From positions 3,290,286 through 3,354,285 of the forward strand of contig VUYV01000081.1 of the NCBI GenBank assembly GCA_008711295.1: a stretch of DNA of 64,000 nucleotides, in the 5' to 3' direction. The position numbers and the translations under genes were made by a program. The notes under the pieces were generated by a model, which did no database searches, had not been told where the DNA came from, and was given only the letters and a program-made list of their open reading frames with translations. Shown here piece after piece: positions 25,823 through 36,537 of this stretch (position 1 is the first letter of the stretch; each line of letters starts with the position of its first letter). This stretch comes from Anarhynchus alexandrinus (taxonomy: Eukaryota; Chordata; Aves; Charadriiformes; Charadriidae).

Positions 25823-26435
25823 GGAAAAGAAAGGAAAGGAAGGGAAAAGAAGGGAGGGGAGGGGAAGGGAAGGGAAGGGAAGGGAAGGGAAGGGAAGGGA
25901 AGGGAAGGGAAGGGAAGGGAAAAGAAAGGAAGGGAAAAGAAAGGAAGGGAAAAGAAAGGAAGGGAAAAGAAAGGAAGGGAAAAGAAAGGAAGGGAAAAGA
26001 AAGGAAGGGAAAAGAAAGGAAGGGAAAAGAAAGGAAGGGAAAAGAAAGGAAGGGAAAAGAAAGGAAGGGAAAAGAAAGGAAGGGAAAAGAAAGGAAGGGA
26101 AAAGAAAGGAAGGGAAAAGAAAGGAAGGGAAAAGAAAGGAAGGGAAAAGAAAGGAAGGGAAAAGAAAGGAAGGGAAAAGAAAGGAAGGGAAAAGAAAGGA
26201 AGGGAAAAGAAAGGAAGGGAAAAGAAAGGAAGGGAAAAGAAAGGAAGGGAAAAGAAAGGAAGGGAAAAGAAAGGAAGGGAAAAGAAAGGAAGGGAAAAGA
26301 AAGGAAGGGAAAAGAAAGGAAGGGAAAAGAAAGGAAGGGAAAAGAAAGGAAGGGAAAAGAAAGGAAGGGAAAAGAAAGGAAGGGAAAAGAAAGGAAGGGA
26401 AAAGAAAGGAAGGGAAAAGAAAGGAAGGGAAAAGA
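25823..26435 (+). repeat. Purine-only satellite, 15-bp unit in 34 perfect copies
   Basis: 613 bases without a pyrimidine on the plus strand. After a varied start and 11 copies of AGGGA (25866-25920), the 15-mer AAAGAAAGGAAGGGA is repeated 34 times without a single change (25921-26430), plus a partial unit. The 15-mer is itself three pentamers (AAAGA, AAGGA, AGGGA) with one, two and three G. Because 15 is a multiple of 3 and no unit has a stop, long open frames arise on both strands; they are artefacts. In the AKT3 pre-mRNA this would be an unbroken pyrimidine tract. Confidence 0.99.
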
Positions 26436-27602
26436 CCCACGCAACTTCATTTTCTCTGTAGCATATCACGCTGGTCTTTTTACATCCTCATCTTAGCTAA
26501 TCTCTCTCGACTGGCCTGCCTCAGTTTATCCACAATGTTGGCTACTTCCATCAAGTTCTTCCCAAACAAGCACCTTCTTGCTTTTCCCCACACCTGAAGG
26601 AGCTCTTCTGTAACACTGACATTGCAACATTTATTAAAATCCCCATTTATAACACTGCTTTGCTACAATTCCTGCAAAAACTGAGAACATCGATCTCCAT
26701 GCTAGTCTGTTTCAGCGATTCCCTCTCTGCCCACATATCCCTGAGTTTCAGCTCACGTCAGACAAGCTATGTGGTAGACCGCCGTATTCTCAGTCCCAAA
26801 ATTTACCAACTGCCTTTGGCAAATATCCTGATCCGATACAAGCAAGTGGTAAAAGAATAAAATAAATGTATAGCTGCACCAGTGACAAAATGCTTTTTCT
26901 GCCTCTACCACACCATTTTATACTCTGCGTATATCATAACATTCTTAGAAAATTCAACTTCAATTTCTGTAAAAACATGGCAAAAGTGTTTTTTCTTGCT
27001 ATAACGCTTTCTTCACGCTTCTTCACGCTTTCCCTTCCTGAAATTCACCCACTGAACTCTGATGGCCAAGTTCTAGATTTTGGGTCACCCTTATATCAAA
27101 GCCATATCCTTTCCAAAAAGAAAAGCTGGAAGTAAGAAATTAAGTGAGAATTGAGGAAAGACAGCAGTTGCTTCTTGAGAAAAGAGTTTTACCTGTCATT
27201 TCTCCAAGATAAAACTCAGGGAAATGACTGATCACATATGATCTCTCTCACTCCCATTCCTAAAAGAAAGATCACCAAAAAAAACCCAAACAGACAAACA
27301 AGCAGTGTGTAACTTACCGTAATATTTCCCTCATCTCCACTGGGCTCCTTTTAAAGTAAGCTGTAAGACACACAGATCTCCTCATTCCTATGGACAACGG
27401 CTATCAATCTACTCTGGTCACATACCTTTAAGGGATAGTAACTGCATAAACTATACCGAAATGGCGTTGCTATTTTTTTAAAAAATAAAAAACTACCGTT
27501 CTTATAGGAACGCATTCATCCATCTAGTCTGTACTTTTAGACTAATAAACTTAACGAGGTCCTACCATTTTCCCCATTATTAGAATACACCTAAATATCA
27601 TT

Positions 27603-27990
27603 CATAGAATCATAGAATTGTCTAGGTTGGAAGAGACCCTTGGGATCATCGAGTCCAACCATCTACCCTACTCTACAAAGTTCTCCCCTACACCATATCC
27701 CCCAACACCACATCTCAACGGCTCTTCAACACATCCAGGGATGGTGACTCAACCCCCTCCCTGGGCAGCCCATTCCAATGCCCGACCACTCTTTCTGGGA
27801 AAAATTCTTCCCTAATGTTCAGTCTAAATCCACCTTGGATGGCTTGAAGCCATTCCCACTTGTTCTGTCATTAATTACCTGTGAGAAGAGACCAGCACCA
27901 ACCTCTCTGCAGTGTCCTTTCAAATAGTTGTTGAGAGTGATGAGGTCTCCCCTCAGCCTCCTCTTCCTCAAACTAAACAGTCCCAGCAAC
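27603..27990 (-). mobile_element. CR1 LINE, divergent subfamily
   Basis: About 390 bp, the same subfamily as 5884-6041 (GGGATCATCGAGTCCAACC at the 3' end on this strand), in sense orientation to AKT3. Frames in the ORF2 region are broken, so it appears older. Confidence 0.9.
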
Positions 27991-29771
27991 GGGATCATCT
28001 ACATTTATGACAGTCATTTGAATGATCACCCATTAAGTCCCTTACAGACTTGTTCAGTGCCAATAAACATGTTCTCTCCTGTTAATATAAAGATTAAAAG
28101 CTTCAAAATGAATTTCTGGTATTTAAACTTGTATCTTCCATGACACCAAAACTTAGTACCTCAGTGACTGACATACTACAACTAAGACTGTGCACTTACT
28201 TTTAAGAACTTGAACTGAAATGCAGAAACTGCAATTGCAATTGCATATAAGAAATTGTCTTTATAAATAATCAGAGCTTCAAGAACTGATATTTCTCTGC
28301 CCAAGTAGCTTCATTTCCTGAATGTTCTATTAAAGAAAATCTGTAGAGGTCTGTACCTTTATTAGCAGGTGTTTGATCCTTGACAATCAACTGAAAACCA
28401 TCAAAACCCAAACTGCTTTTAAATGTCTCACAGGTATATTTATAAGTACGAGTACCTCCTCATTTTTATTCTTTCTTTATTAAGCAAGTGATACTGTCTG
28501 GAAAAGACATAAGGTCCTGTCCTGTCTTTGTCACCACAAAACTGCAAAAGAAACATTTTGTGGGTTTTCTTCTGAAAAAAAAAATCAAGAGTACATCTGT
28601 GCTTCCTAAATGGGATCACAATTCATCTTTTTCATACTGGATCTATGTTTATTCTCTGACACCACAATGGTCTCTAATGTGATAGCTTACTCTGAAGGAT
28701 AACAAAGGAAACAGCCTCCTAAGAAAGTCTCTTCTTCCTGAAAAACTACTAAAGAATGAGAAATTACAAAATATTTCATACCTTTCAAATGGGGAATACC
28801 ACAGATTCTTAAAGCAGAGGGAAAGATTGGTATTACCACTACACTTACACAAAAAAAAAAGTCTCGCATTAGTTCTGCTGCAGATGATAACGGAATTTCA
28901 CTATCTATCAGATAACCAAATTATTCTCAAAAGACTATATAATTTCACAAATAAAAAGTTATTTACTCATTCTTCAGCAACTGTGACCAAAAGGTACATC
29001 TGTACTGTAAACATATATAAGTCCTGCTATTTGTCAGTGGCAGCTATTTTCTTCCTAGAGGACGTACTCATACTCTACCATCTTCTATGCTTGGCATGTA
29101 ATTATGTAAGACAAAGCATAGTCAATGCCATTTTAGTTTTCTCTAAACTATAGAATACTGGTGTTGGATACCAGGGAAGGACTAGGAGAGGACAACAGGA
29201 AGGGAATGTACCTGTGGACCACCAAGCTGGAAGCCCTGCACATCCCTGTAGCAGCAAGTGCTTGCTGAAGGTACACATAAACTTCCAGGTGAGTGCCACA
29301 AACAATAATCAGTGACAGTCCAGAAAAGTAATCCTAGCTCCAAACACGAAAATTGGCTCCAAACTGGCAATCTCATTACATATTTTTCCTGTGGCCCACC
29401 ATCCATCTGATCTTCACATGGACAGGGGCATGTTCCTGGATCTGCCAGACATCAGCAGTCAGTCTCAGGTACTGTATGAACGGTCACACCCTATCAATGT
29501 GAGATGAAAGAGCCTTTTCAGCAGAGGGTGGGAAGGACTCCTTTGATCTCAGAAACATAAGGTTTGAGGGGAAAACACAGCAACAGGCATGCCTATTTTC
29601 CAATTGAGAGTAATTCTGAAATCACCTTGGGAAAATATTTCTGCATGGATCCACAAGGTCACCTTCACCTGACAGAATGTCACGCAAGGAGGAAAGCCAC
29701 TTTGCCCTGGCTTAGCTATTTCCCTATTTTCCCATTGGAAGCAAGTGCAATCTAGTTTTTCCAAGAACCAA

Positions 29772-30027
29772 GCTCAAGTTCTTGTTCGCAAACTTGAACA
29801 TAGGAAGTTCCATCTTAACATGAGGAGGAACTTCTTTCCTTTGAGGGTGGCAGAGCACTGGGAGAGGCTGCCCAGAGAGGTGGTGGAGTCTCCCACTCTG
29901 GAGCCATTCCAAACCCGCCTGGACGCCGTCCTGTGCAACTGCTGTAGGTGACCCTGCTCTGGTGGGGGGGTTGGACTGGATGATCTCCAGAGGGCCCTGC
30001 CAACCCTGACCATTCTGTGATTCTGTT
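29772..30027 (+). mobile_element. CR1 LINE, third subfamily
   Basis: About 255 bp ending GACCATTCTGTGATTCTGT. The 3' UTR has GATGATCTCCAGAGGGCCCT. The ORF2 C-terminal block is in frame ([19 protein letters not shown]) and serves as the comparison for the deletion in the GATTCCGTGA subfamily. Confidence 0.9.
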
Positions 30028-33000
30028 TGGAGCTGAATCCAAAACACTGAATTAATACAAAAGAAAATATTAAGCAAATTCACAGGCTAGATATGGATTC
30101 CCGTCAGTGCAAGGCTCCTGGGTCCACTGCTTCCTGGCTGGTGGACTGCAACCTCAGAACACCCCCACGCGTTCCACAGTACACTGTCCTAGTGTCCTCT
30201 AGCACAACGAGTACATGGGAAATGGAACCAGAAGGCCTGCAGAAGGGATGGACCCATCACAACTGACCTAGATGAAAGAGGAGGATGCAAGGATATTATC
30301 AAAAGGACAGATGTGGAATGGATTTCTCCACATAACTGGAGAATATCTTGCTTCTAAAGAAAGGCTAAAAGGGAGCTGCCTTAACACTTACCGCAACCAG
30401 GCAAAGCATAAGTATATGCTGCCATTTGTCATAGGATAAACAAGCAGGAATTCACTGTGGTAAGAGGATTAAAGTCCAGCTGTAACATTAGGTTCTCGTG
30501 ATCTGCAATTTGTCAAAAGGTAGTAAGTCCTTGGCATCTGGTAATGATTTCTGCGGCCTGAACTGCAACGAGAAGTGATTTTTGGGCATTCATTCTCTGA
30601 CACATGCACATGAGTAGACTGGAGGACCCAGTTTCTTGATGGTCCCTTTAGCAATCAGCTGTCCCAGGTATAAAAACAGATACAGTTGTCTCAGGTGAGC
30701 AACGATCCAGCCAATGCACCGGCAAACGCTATTCCAGCAGCAGAGAGTGCGAAGGGAAAGTTTATTTTTTGCAGTGGTGTCCATATTCTGCTAACTTCAC
30801 CCTTTTAAATTTGCATGTGTGGATAAAGGTGTTGAGTCTTCTTATGCCCTATCAGTAACCTGTCTAGGTTGCTTGCTCTACACCCTTTATCTCTGAGATA
30901 AAAGGCAACGAGTTCTGTGGTTCCCCGGGTTAACGAAGAGTCAATTCCCTTCAAGACAGATTTATACAGGGTGGGTCTCCAAAAATACTCATAATGCAAG
31001 GTGGAGGAAAGGAGTGGGACTGCTGGAGAACAGAAAGGCAAAGTAGATCAAGTAACTTGTGGTAAGTGTCTAAAACCCAGAATGATCCCTTGCCAAGTTC
31101 AATGGAAGAGAGCTAACATGTTTCCGAAAGTGAGAGATGGAGAGGCAGACGAAAGCAACTGAATGGGATATTTGGACTCTTTGAGAATGTTTTCAAGACT
31201 GCTGACAAGGAGACAATGAGGGGGCAAGAGCTGGCAATGACACCTGTAGTCTATGCCAGTGATGACAGTACCATCCCTTGTGTTCTTATTGTTGCTGTTG
31301 TGTTCTGGGTATGGAACACAAGAAAAGCAGCCACTGTACCAAGCCACACAGCTGGATCTGCAACTACTTCTAAGTAGCCATAAAAGATTCAAAGCAGGCT
31401 AAGAACAGTTCTGGAATCCTTAAATGGAGATAACTGCTGAGCGTCCCTGCACTAAACCAAAGGAGATGTCAGAAATTGCCAAACAGGAGAGCATCAATCT
31501 GCATCCAAGTCTTCCTTGGAATCTACAGGATGGGATTCTGCAGGGGAGACCAGGTATCAGTGAGTTTGCCTTCGTAGCTAGAGCAGCTGGTGACTCACCA
31601 AAGAGCTGAAATGAATACATTTAACCAACCAAAATTATTTAGGTACTTCTAAACCTACAGTGTGAGAGCATGACTGCTCAGATTTCTCTTCACTGCTGAA
31701 AGAATCAAAGACGGAAACAGATGGATGAAGAGAAAGTTAGTGACTCCTAAGAATGCTGATGTTTCCTTTATAGTTGGAGAAAAAGAATGTATCACAAGAT
31801 CTTGCTATGATCCAAAATGGTTCCATCAACTCTACATACCATATTAACTTATAACCAACTATTAGCAGTTTCAATTTCCTCCCTGAGTGTAAATTGGAGG
31901 AGATTTCAAATTTGCTTTGAGAGATATAGAAAGACTCTCAAACCCATAAACCTGACCATCCTAAAATCTTCATTTCCAGCCAGCAGTATCCAGAAGGTAA
32001 TGTGCACCAGTTTCCTTGACATCCCTTAATTGTAAGGTTCAGAATAAAAAAAATGAAAGGCAATCTAAACTTGCTTGTTGAAATAGGCTCCAGGGCTCGT
32101 TGCTGCTCCTCAGGATTCAATACTCCTGAAAATAAGAGGGTAAAAAGCTACGCTGAATCAGCGCCTCTTCACCTCCTCCCTTTAAACTAAGGCTTTAAAC
32201 TGTCTTCTTCAAAGACAATATGTAATACAGATATTCTGGTGGTACTGAGTTGCTGCAAGAGGTGGGGCATCCCTTGAAGAATGCTTCTTAAAACAAATGG
32301 TAGAAATAAAGGGCACTGGAAAGCCCTTTAGGTCGACTAGAAAGTTGTCTCAGTGTCAGGGGCGTACTAGGTTAATTAGCAATCTTGAACGCTGACAAGA
32401 AGGGAAATAAGGGCTAATCCAGCATCCACAGAATCCTTGGCATTACGTAAAAAAATAATGCTGTCTTTCATGTCAATACTGGAGTTGCGTTTGGCAACCC
32501 CAGTGGAGAGGCAGAATGACCTTTCCGAGCACCACAATCAGTACCGTTGACTGAAGCCAGACAGGACAAAAACACAATTTTGAGAGTGCTTCCCATGCTT
32601 TTTTTCCGTAGGCATCGGTGGCAGAGCTGTCAGTGCTAATACTGGAGCAGATCACTTGGGGGACTTGAGCTTCCACAACAGATTCTCAAGTGGCCAAACC
32701 AGAGCCACGAAGGGAACCAAAACACCGTCCTCATGTCCATCTTTTTACCACTCCTCAAGAAGCGTGATGTTTGGCACTCCGAGTGCTACCTAACGGTCAA
32801 GATGGGGTGGCGTACTCTGGGGTGCCACTTCTGCTTACACACTAGGGAAGAGCTCAGTTTCGGTGCCCGCCCCAACCAGTTCTGAGGCTGATACACTCAA
32901 CTGTTTTTAGCAGAAATACCTAAAATTTCGACTCCCTCTCCCTGCAACCTGGGGAGTTCGGATAAAACCCAGCAAACTCAGTACCTTCCCATTCCCCCTC

Positions 33001-33379
33001 GCCTCCACTGAGGCTATATAAACACCAGTTACACAGCTCCGTTAAGCAGGATCATATGTTCCAAGTGACAGACAGATGGAAGATTATTTTTGACGAAATC
33101 ATCGGAAGATAAAAACTTTAACAGAGGAAGGCAAACACAAGAAGGAAAATGCATGTTGGAGGCCTTTTTAAACACTAAGCAGCGCAGCATCAATATACAT
33201 ACAATCACCACAAAGACCAGTAGGACATACAGTTCTGAGTGACAACTGCATAGTATTAATCAGGCAGACTGTCAGTTCTTTGCTACAATGAAGTTTTCAG
33301 CATACAAACATCTCAGCCTAAAATTAAAGAGAAAATAAACACTTTATACTCTATTACAAGAATATATTCCAAATCATAC

Positions 33380-33508
33380 CTCGGGTGCCAGGTATTCTGG
33401 AGTACCACAGAATGTTTTCATAGTTGCTGCGTCTGTGATTCCTTCTTTGCAAAGTCCAAAATCTGTAATTTTTATGTGTCCATCTTTATCCAACATTAGA
33501 TTTTCTAA
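33380..33508 (-). CDS. AKT3: AKT3 coding exon, DFG motif and activation loop (residues 274-316)
   Basis: A 129-bp exon of 43 codons, beginning [18 protein letters not shown] and ending EYLAPE. It contains the Mg-binding N276 and DFG (289-291), the PDK1 target T305 in [10 protein letters not shown], the APE end of the activation segment, and the two cysteines C293 and C307 that can pair in AKT proteins. The acceptor is a T-rich tract followed by CCCCCAACATGCAG. The donor is GAG|GTATGA. The next exon is 20.6 kb away, the longest intron of the window. Confidence 0.98.
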
Positions 33509-34710
33509 CTGCATGTTGGGGGAAAAAAAAAAGAAAAATGTTCCCTTAGTATTTCTTAACAGGACAGGCTGACGCTTTACAACAATTTTGTAAAAAAGAT
33601 ACAGAATTATCGCTTGCAATAGAATGTAATTAGTTTGCAATTTAAAAAAATCTATTATATTACATCTATAATATTACAGCATTTAACAATGCTTACTGTT
33701 ATACAATTTAAATAATTTTTTAATACTTTAACACAGTTTACAATAGTAAATCCCAGGTCAATCAAAGCGCGACCTCTCATTCTGAAGTTTTACAAGTTTG
33801 GTGCATCTGCCATAGAGAGACAGAAAAATAATTTTCTAAATATTCTCAAGACATAATCAAGTGATCCAAGGTTACGATCATGGCTGCCGTTTGGTAAGAC
33901 CTCACAGGTTTCCTTTGCTGTTCCACGACCTTCGTTTATCAAGATGCATTTAACTCACTATACTGTCATGAAAGAGTATATATCCATAAATCCTTAAAAC
34001 ATCTGCATCTTCCACCACCTCTTCAATCACAGACAAAAGAGAGGCTACTGACAAAAACAAAACCCTGCGGTAAATTCCTCCTGGTGTACTTGCAAAGGAC
34101 ACTGTTCTTGAATTGCGGATGTGTACCTCCGCATGCTTTGCATTGCATTTTAAATCCACGCTTCTTGCTTTGAAATATGAAAACAGAACACAGCCTGTTA
34201 TGAGGTATTTAAAGAACAGGAATAAGAACTACTGCCATATTTACTGCGGACTATCTCAAAAGCACGGCTAACATCGCTTTCCCAAAAGCTTTTTATTAGC
34301 AACACTTTAAACACAGAAAACTAAAAAAAAAAGTGAAACATACTTCTCAACAACTTTTCTCAACAGAAAAGGGTGGGTTTTTGTCTAATTATAAGGTGTG
34401 TAGTGAAAATACCAATAAAGAACAATCATGGCACTGTCTTCATAAGTCTGCAAAAAGCCTGAAACACAATTCAAAGGTATATATTTCCTGTTGAGTCTAC
34501 CAGTGTCATACAAAGAAGATGCAAAGTAGATGACACCAGCAATGCAAGATTAACGGCGTCAAATTTCTCCTTCCTTGTTATTTAGAATTTAAATCGAAAA
34601 GCATGACCTACCATTCCCTGCCTAGACATTTCCGTAGTTTTCCAAGACGTCACAGCATTTCATGTTATTACAACAGATCCTGCTGCAACCAGGTAACCCA
34701 GTATTTTGTT

Positions 34711-35162
34711 TGTCTGCCCCCCCGAGCAGCACTTGCCTCCCATTGCCTCCCTCTCCTCAGCTCCTGCACAAAGGAGCTTGTTGTCCTTGTTGCCAAAAAG
34801 GCCAATGGAATCCTGGGCTGCATAGGGAAGAGTGTGGCCAGTGGGTCGAGGGAGGTCATTCTCCCCCTCTACTCTGCACTGGTGAGGCCACAACTGGAAT
34901 ACTGTGTCCAGTTCTGGGCTCCCCACTTCAAGAGGNCTGTCTGCCCCCCTGAGCAGCACTTACCTCCCGTTGCCTCCCTCTCCTCAGCTCCTGCACAAAG
35001 GAGCTTGTTGCCCTTGTTGCCAAAAAGGCCAATGGAATCCTGGGCTGCATAGGGAAGAGTGTGGCCAGTGGGTCGAGGGAGGTCATTCTCCCCCTCTACT
35101 CTGCACTGGTGAGGCCACAACTGGAATACTGTGTCCAGTTCTGGGCTCCCCAGTTCAAGAGG
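34711..35162 (+). repeat. 225-bp direct duplication flanking a single N
   Basis: The two copies (34711-34935 and 34938-35162) differ at about five bases by eye (roughly 98% identical). Each includes some 65 bp of non-CR1 flank plus the CR1 start. The N between them points to an assembly join of two haplotypes rather than a true tandem repeat, but this is not proven. Confidence 0.9.
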
Positions 35163-35634
35163 GACAGGGAACTGCTGGAGAGAGTCCAGCGAAGGGCAAC
35201 TGAGATGATGGAGGGATTGGAGCATCTCCCTGATGAGGAGAGGCTGAGAGCGCTGGGACTCTTTAGCCTGGAGAAGAGAAGGCTGAGGGGAGACCTTATT
35301 ACTGCGTACAAGTATCTAAAGGGTGGGTTGAAGGAGGATGGAGCCAGACTCTTTTCAGTGGTTCCCAGTGACAGGACGAGGGGCAATGGGCACAAGTTGG
35401 AACAGAGGAGGTTCCGTTCAAATACACGGAAAAACTCCTTTCGGGTTGGGGTGGCAGAGCACTGCACAGGCTGCCCAGGGGGGTGGGGGAGTCCCCTTCT
35501 CTGGAGGTTTTCAAGCCCCACCTGGATGCAGTCCTGAGTGATGTGCTCTGGGCAGTCCTGCTTTGGCAGGGGAGTGGGACTGGATGATCTCTAGAGGTCC
35601 CTTCCAACTCTGAAAATTCTGTGATTCCGTGAAA
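34778..35634 (+). mobile_element. CR1 LINE, 'GATTCCGTGA' subfamily, with internal duplication
   Basis: An antisense CR1 whose first part appears twice: 34711-34935 and 34938-35162 match over 225 bp without indels, separated by an N at 34936. The 3' part is complete to CTGTGATTCCGTGA. The ORF2 frame is shifted near 35465 by a missing base. Confidence 0.93.
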
Positions 35635-36382
35635 GGACTCCACGAATGAGCTCCGCTAGCACACATTAAAGCACAATTTCCCGCACCAGAAATCAAAGAC
35701 TCCTGACAGAAATAAAATAGTCTCTTCGTGGAATTTAGAGGTTCCTCCCACATAAGTTAGAAAATGTTCCCATGGAAAGAAGAGGTTATTTTCCATAGAA
35801 CATGGTCATAGTGTGTCACAGAGTACCTGGAGCTTCAGGCAACAGAGGATACGCAACTGCACCCGCAGGCAAATCTAAGCCAAACTACATTCCAGTATTA
35901 TGAATCTTTCCCAAGATACAAAAGAGAAAATAACTTTTAAATTAAGGCTCAAATTCTTTTCCTACTGAAGTATTCTGAATTGTTTTAAATGCTTTCAAAT
36001 CATACAAGAACATAACTCTTTGGTGAGATAAACAGAATGCAGTCACAGCGTCCCAATTCCCCATTTCCCTCGTTCGAGGGCATTGAGAATTATATTTGAG
36101 ATTTGTGTTGAAATCCAAGTTGAGCTCTAAGTAACGGGGAAAAAAAAGGATCAGAAGTTTAAATCTCCTTCAAGTGGCATCACCAAGGTATGCCGTTTCT
36201 TTTTTTAATCAAGTTAAGTAAGGTACCCAGCTATAGATTACTGTATCAAACGGGCTCCTTCGGCACGTACAGAACTTTTAACTGCACACAGACTTTTTTT
36301 TCCCCATTAACTCTGAATAGCGCAACTTTATAATTACTTTGTGTTTGTCCCAATAGTCTCTGCAAAAACAAAAATTTGATTA

Positions 36383-36412
36383 CTTTTTTTTTTTTTTCTT
36401 TTTCTTTTTTTT
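36383..36412 (+). repeat. Pyrimidine run at AKT3 donor site
   Basis: 30 bases of T with three C. On the AKT3 strand this is an A/G run starting at the fourth intron base of the donor GTAAAA. Confidence 0.9.
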
Positions 36413-36414
36413 AC

Positions 36415-36537
36415 CTTGAGATCACGGTACACAATCTTCCCAGAATGCAGATAGTCCAGGGCAGAGACAATTTCTGCACCATAGAAGCGTGTGCGGTCCT
36501 CTGAGAACACCCGCTCTCTCGACAAATGGAAAAACAG
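36415..36537 (-). CDS. AKT3: AKT3 coding exon, alpha-D/E helices and catalytic loop (residues 233-273)
   Basis: A 123-bp exon of 41 codons from [11 protein letters not shown] to KIVYRDLK. It contains the catalytic base D271 and K273 of the YRDLK loop, and helix E ([14 protein letters not shown]). The acceptor is TACCCTGCAG. The donor is AAG|GTAAAA, which is weak at positions +5 and +6, and it runs straight into an A/G-only intron start of about 30 bases. If this donor failed, the frame would go on with a lysine/arginine-rich tail of some 25 residues before a stop. That is an inference, not evidence of a real isoform. Confidence 0.97.

Larger units (their letters stand above)
12766..33379 (-). 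other. AKT3: AKT3 intron, 20.6 kb
   Basis: The longest intron, between the activation-loop and C-lobe exons. It contains five CR1 copies (16889, 19362, 25444, 27603 and 29772), an ERVL-type LTR fragment (17810), an A/C-rich low-complexity block (21106-21410), a 613-bp purine satellite (25823) and a CpG-denser segment (15595-15995). The stretches 12770-15590, 22000-25440 and 30030-33370 show nothing I recognise. Confidence 0.9.
33509..36414 (-). other. AKT3: AKT3 intron, 2.9 kb
   Basis: The intron has one antisense CR1 (34778-35634) that includes a 225-bp duplication around an N. Its 5' end is an A/G-only run just inside the donor site. Nothing else was recognised. Confidence 0.9.

Noticed and set aside
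25921..26430. Regular repeats resembling a CRISPR array
   Set aside because: There are no spacers, the unit is 15 bp of purines, and the context is a vertebrate intron.
25648..26597. Several long open frames on both strands, up to 282 codons
   Set aside because: They are the translation of the 15-bp satellite (pentapeptide repeats such as KERKG or FPFLS). The unit length is a multiple of three and has no stop in five of six frames. No gene evidence.
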